From positions 1 through 29,011 of the IMG/VR virus record IMGVR_UViG_3300025506_000039: a stretch of 29,011 nucleotides of DNA, one strand, 5' to 3'. The notes below the pieces were generated by a model. The model was not told the DNA's origin and did not search any database. It worked only from the letters and a program-made list of their open reading frames with translations. Within the stretch, counting starts at the first letter, position 1. The number at the start of each line of letters is the position of its first letter. This stretch comes from a virus. Shown in pieces: positions 28,999 to 29,011 of this stretch. Both the position numbers and the translations under genes were made by a program.

Positions 28999-29011
28999 CC
29001 TCCAACCCATT
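28995..29011 (+). CDS. Start of next gene (truncated by window end)
   Basis: ATG 28995 overlaps the spike stop as ATGA and reads MTSNP before the window ends. In this gene order a gp25/gpW-like baseplate wedge protein often follows, but five codons cannot show that. Confidence 0.5.

Noticed and set aside
1-29011. tRNA genes, CRISPR arrays, retroelements and complete insertion sequences
   Set aside because: No cloverleaf with a T-loop, no regular repeat-spacer array, no reverse transcriptase and no transposase could be seen.

Overview
The window is a structural-gene segment of a tailed, contractile-tail (myovirus-type) bacteriophage or prophage with high-GC DNA. It opens inside a portal gene and closes at the first codons of a gene after the baseplate spike. 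Terminase, lysis, replication, integration and tail-fibre genes lie outside it. The host is not stated by the sequence. A six-cysteine motif in a phage lipoprotein (4803-5396) and an RPCPFVSC motif in a broken small gene (7427-7675) resemble protein families I associate with Myxococcota and related deltaproteobacterial lineages, so a host there is a reasonable but unproven inference.

Region 1 (1-8734, + strand): portal C-terminus, then a variable interval, then the MuF/SPP1 gp7-like minor head protein. Portal and MuF genes are often adjacent in phages. Here about 6.6 kb of accessory DNA separates them: a HAD-phosphatase/metallopeptidase fusion, two HNH nucleases, a zinc-finger PD-(D/E)XK homing-type nuclease, an envelope pair (signal-peptide protein plus lipoprotein), and several small proteins. 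Three scars of gene invasion or replacement are visible: an orphan HAD N-terminus (1048-1089), a C-terminal tail shared by two unrelated nucleases, and an ORF whose end looks like the last helix-turn-helix of a homing endonuclease.

Region 2 (8754-11811, - strand): an inverted cassette inside the morphogenesis cluster. It holds a GT4-type glycosyltransferase, a small protein, an XRE-HTH/sigma-70 region 4 fusion, an FkbM methyltransferase and a small HTH-like protein. An IS200/IS605-like palindrome lies between two of these genes, and a strong inverted repeat marks the divergent promoter region (11812-11953).

Region 3 (11954-29011, + strand): the head-tail operon. It runs through an acidic protein, four small proteins around a putative structural protein, scaffold, major capsid protein, a roughly 550-bp gap, neck/connector genes, sheath, tube, tail assembly chaperone with a -1 frameshift, tape measure, LysM-type baseplate protein, hub and spike. 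Most neighbours in this module overlap as ATGA, GTGA, TGATG or TAATG, implying translational coupling.

The two most notable observations are the 16407-16953 gap, which has no convincing gene but a near-continuous tiling of stem-loops including three cUUCGg hairpins (candidate structured RNA), and the -1 frameshift on T TTT TTA (22756-22762) that opens a 62-codon extension not preceded by any start codon.
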